Positions 23,068 through 24,834 of a DNA stretch of 24,834 nt are shown piece by piece. Under the pieces are notes generated by a model. That model was not told the DNA's origin and made no database searches. It saw only the letters and a list, made by a program, of their open reading frames with translations. Origin of the DNA: Bacillota bacterium (GTDB lineage Bacteria; Bacillota; Clostridia; Christensenellales; CAG-138); contig JAEWYO010000008.1 in assembly GCA_023395595.1 (NCBI GenBank), positions 1 to 24,834 on the forward strand, read 5' to 3'. A program made the translations under genes and the position numbers. Numbering within the stretch: position 1 is the stretch's first letter; every line of letters begins with the position of its first letter.

Positions 23068-23727
23068 GTGAATGATTATCAGCGTTGTATAGCATTTTGG
23101 GACAACGTGTTTTCGGAGGAGAGCGATACTATACCGTCGGAGGCTTCTTCCGGCAATGAGGCGTTTGATGATGCAATCAGCTGGCTTGTCAAAGACTCCG
23201 AACGTGTCATCGATTTCGGTTGTGGAAACGGAATTATGCTTTTTTATTGCGCTCTCAACGGCACAAAAGTCCATTGTGGGATTGATCTCTCCGAACAGGC
23301 AATTTTGACTGCGCGAAAAAAAGCGGCTAACATGATGTTCGGCGCGTTTGAGTTTCGACAGGGTGGTCTCGAAACCTTGGTTGATTTTCCAGATGCTTTA
23401 TTTGATGCGGTAATCCTCTCAAACATAATCGATAACCTGTACCCTGAGGATGCGATGATGCTGCTTCTCGCCTGTGCACGCATTCTGAACAAGAACGGAA
23501 AGCTGCTTGTGAAACTCAACACTTTCATAAAACAAGAGCAAATTGCCGAATGGGACATTAAAACGATTTCAGGCAACCTGTTAGATGATGGGCTTTTGCT
23601 ATGGAACCAAACAACAGATCAATGGAGGGCGATTTTTCAAGAGCATTTTATAATTGTGAATGAAAGTGAAATCTATTATCCCGAACACAATCAAACAAAC
23701 CGTATATTTTATCTAATAAAAAACTGA
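23068..23727 (+). CDS. Class I SAM-dependent methyltransferase
   Basis: A 219-residue soluble protein with the Rossmann-like methyltransferase fold. Motif I is VIDFGCGNGIMLFYCA near residues 47-62, the acidic end of strand two is GIDLSEQAI, and DALFDAVILSNIIDNL is motif post-II/IV; the C-terminal end HFIIVNESEIYYPEHNQTNRIFYLIKN in parts resembles the last antiparallel strands. The methyl acceptor is unknown. The start is GTG 23068 with GAGGTGG just upstream. It follows the GGDEF/HD-GYP gene by 28 bases and could be co-transcribed, although no functional link is evident. By eye its composition is clearly more AT-rich than its neighbours, with runs of A, which could mean recent acquisition or weak expression. 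Confidence 0.85.
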   Translation: MNDYQRCIAFWDNVFSEESDTIPSEASSGNEAFDDAISWLVKDSERVIDFGCGNGIMLFYCALNGTKVHCGIDLSEQAILTARKKAANMMFGAFEFRQGGLETLVDFPDALFDAVILSNIIDNLYPEDAMMLLLACARILNKNGKLLVKLNTFIKQEQIAEWDIKTISGNLLDDGLLLWNQTTDQWRAIFQEHFIIVNESEIYYPEHNQTNRIFYLIKN

Positions 23728-23742
23728 AGCGCTACAAAAAAA

Positions 23743-23767
23743 GGCGGTGATTACTCACCGTCTTTTT
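23743..23767. terminator. Bidirectional terminator between the convergent methyltransferase and DegV genes
   Basis: GGCGGTGA (23743-23750) pairs with TCACCGTC (23755-23762) around TTAC, one pair being G-U. It is flanked by seven A on the left and five T on the right, so it can act on both strands for the two convergent genes. Confidence 0.85.
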
Positions 23768-23782
23768 GCTGTTTTGTGTGGT

Positions 23783-24670
23783 TTAGTTGATCGAGCCGGG
23801 CTTGGTGAGGAACAGAACACCGAGTGTATTTGGCCCGCAATGGCAACTGATGGTGCAACTTGCTTGTGTCACGAAAACCTCGCGAAACGGTTGTAACTCT
23901 TGAATACGAGCAACTACTTTTTCGATGATCGACGGATCGTCCATGCCGGAATGGGTCACAAATACGCGATCCAGCACGAGATCGGTTCGATCTTTGAGCT
24001 GGTCGTCTACATATTTCATCAGCGACGGCGCAAGCTTACCCATGTATTTTTTACCGACGATCATACTGCCCTGACGGTCGTTCTTTACGATGATGGTTGG
24101 TTTGAGGTTCATCAGCGCGGCGCCGATCTGCGCTATGCTGGAACAGCGGCCACCAGCACGCATGAACTCCAACGTGTCTAGGATGAAACTCGCCCTCGTG
24201 TCCTGGGTCAGCGCGGAAACTTCCTCTACGATTTGCTTTGCGGGCATACCGGATTGGATGCGCTCTCCCGCTTCGCAAACCAAGAGGCCAAAACCGGTTG
24301 AGAGAGAACAGGAATCGATCACAAATACGTTGCCCGTACTCTTGAGCGTGTTCGCCGCAATTTGCGCGTTTGCATGGGAGCTTGAAATACCGGAGCCCAG
24401 CGAGATATGAATCACGTCATATCCCTGTTCCAGAAAAGAAGAAAAATAACTTTGGTACTCTTCCGGATTGATGGCAGCGGTGCGGGGGAGAAGTTTATGC
24501 TTCCACCATGCATCGTAGAGTTGTGCCGAGGTTATATCCAACCCGTCGGTATATTGCTTCTCATCGAGAATGATATGAAGTGGATACAGCGAAACTTGAT
24601 AGCGTGTCTTAAGCGCTTCTCCAATGTCGCACGGAGTGTCCGCGCTGAGAACGATCTTCTGATCGGACAT
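23783..24670 (-). CDS. DegV-family (fatty acid-binding) protein
   Basis: A 295-residue cytosolic protein of the DegV family. Members bind a single fatty acid, and FakB-type members present it to the kinase FakA. Family landmarks are the opening KIVLSADTPCDIG, YPLHIILDEKQYTDGLDI, the PRTAAINPEEY segment, HISLGSGISSSHANAQ, VIDSCSLSTGFGLLV, DTLEFMRAGGRCS, and an end with SCHCGPNTLGVLFL, which corresponds to the usual H-x-GP-x-x-LG. Unlike many relatives it has extra cysteines at the start and end, a variant I believe is common in Clostridia. AGGAGG lies about 10 bases before ATG 24670. It is transcribed alone from its own promoter, toward the methyltransferase. No fakA is visible in the window. 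Confidence 0.93.
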   Translation of the reverse strand: MSDQKIVLSADTPCDIGEALKTRYQVSLYPLHIILDEKQYTDGLDITSAQLYDAWWKHKLLPRTAAINPEEYQSYFSSFLEQGYDVIHISLGSGISSSHANAQIAANTLKSTGNVFVIDSCSLSTGFGLLVCEAGERIQSGMPAKQIVEEVSALTQDTRASFILDTLEFMRAGGRCSSIAQIGAALMNLKPTIIVKNDRQGSMIVGKKYMGKLAPSLMKYVDDQLKDRTDLVLDRVFVTHSGMDDPSIIEKVVARIQELQPFREVFVTQASCTISCHCGPNTLGVLFLTKPGSIN

Positions 24671-24700
24671 AGAATTGCGTCCTCCTGAAAAAGTTTTCTA

Positions 24701-24729
24701 ATTCTAGCAAATGCGTTCGCTCACGTCAA
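24701..24729 (-). promoter_or_regulatory. Promoter of the DegV gene
   Basis: Read on the minus strand, TTGACG (24724-24729) and TAGAAT (24701-24706) are spaced by exactly 17 bases. Transcription would begin near 24694, about 24 bases before the start codon. Confidence 0.75.
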
Positions 24730-24834
24730 CACACAATGCAAATAGAAGGCTGCATGCGCACACTTTGGCGATGGTTTGCAGCATCCTGCTTATTAAACCG
24801 TATTTCTTTGTGTTTCGCAAGTATTATGTATTAC
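24730..24834. other. Right flank without a recognisable gene
   Basis: I see no coding sequence, RNA gene or clear hairpin in these last 105 bases; they lie upstream of the DegV promoter. Confidence 0.5.

Overview
The window looks like a chromosomal segment of a medium-GC member of the Bacillota, most likely class Clostridia. The signs are a T-box riboswitch, strong GGAGG-type ribosome binding sites, TTG and GTG starts, tRNAs with encoded CCA, and Firmicute-type families (DegV, DUF815, DUF1653, AzlCD, MocR, GGDEF/HD-GYP fusion). This assignment is inferred from gene content; no marker gene allows a species name.

Layout. Positions 1-935 hold a small SCP2-fold protein with its own promoter and a pair of serine tRNAs (UGA and GCU) with a shared promoter and terminator. 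Positions 976-3440 are a divergent pair, an EamA/DMT exporter and a MocR-type regulator, with an inverted repeat between them that is probably the operator. A GNAT acetyltransferase (3522-4106) and pyruvate kinase (4278-5690) follow as separate units with their own promoters and terminators.

The core is a branched-chain amino acid operon at about 5838-18769. A sigma-A type promoter leads into a T-box leader, then cimA, ilvB, ilvD, leuA, leuC, leuD, leuB, ilvN and ilvC, ending in a DUF815 AAA+ ATPase and a terminator. Together they convert pyruvate plus acetyl-CoA to citramalate (isoleucine route without threonine), pyruvate to acetolactate and on to 2-ketoisovalerate, and the latter to 2-ketoisocaproate. 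ilvA and ilvE are absent here; CimA makes ilvA dispensable, and a transaminase must lie elsewhere. IlvB and IlvN, subunits of one enzyme, are separated by five genes. The ilvN-ilvC gap carries two copies of a 15-base hairpin. Just past the operon lie azlC-azlD (predicted branched-chain amino acid exporter) and a DUF1653 gene.

The right end has a membrane PAS/GGDEF/HD-GYP cyclic-di-GMP protein with a clear promoter, a SAM-dependent methyltransferase that appears AT-richer than its neighbours, and a convergent DegV-family gene with a clear promoter. I found no mobile element, CRISPR array, phage gene or rRNA. Nothing here is convincingly a new biological system; the most open points are the tandem hairpins before ilvC, the ATPase tied to the operon, and the amino acid sensed by the T-box.
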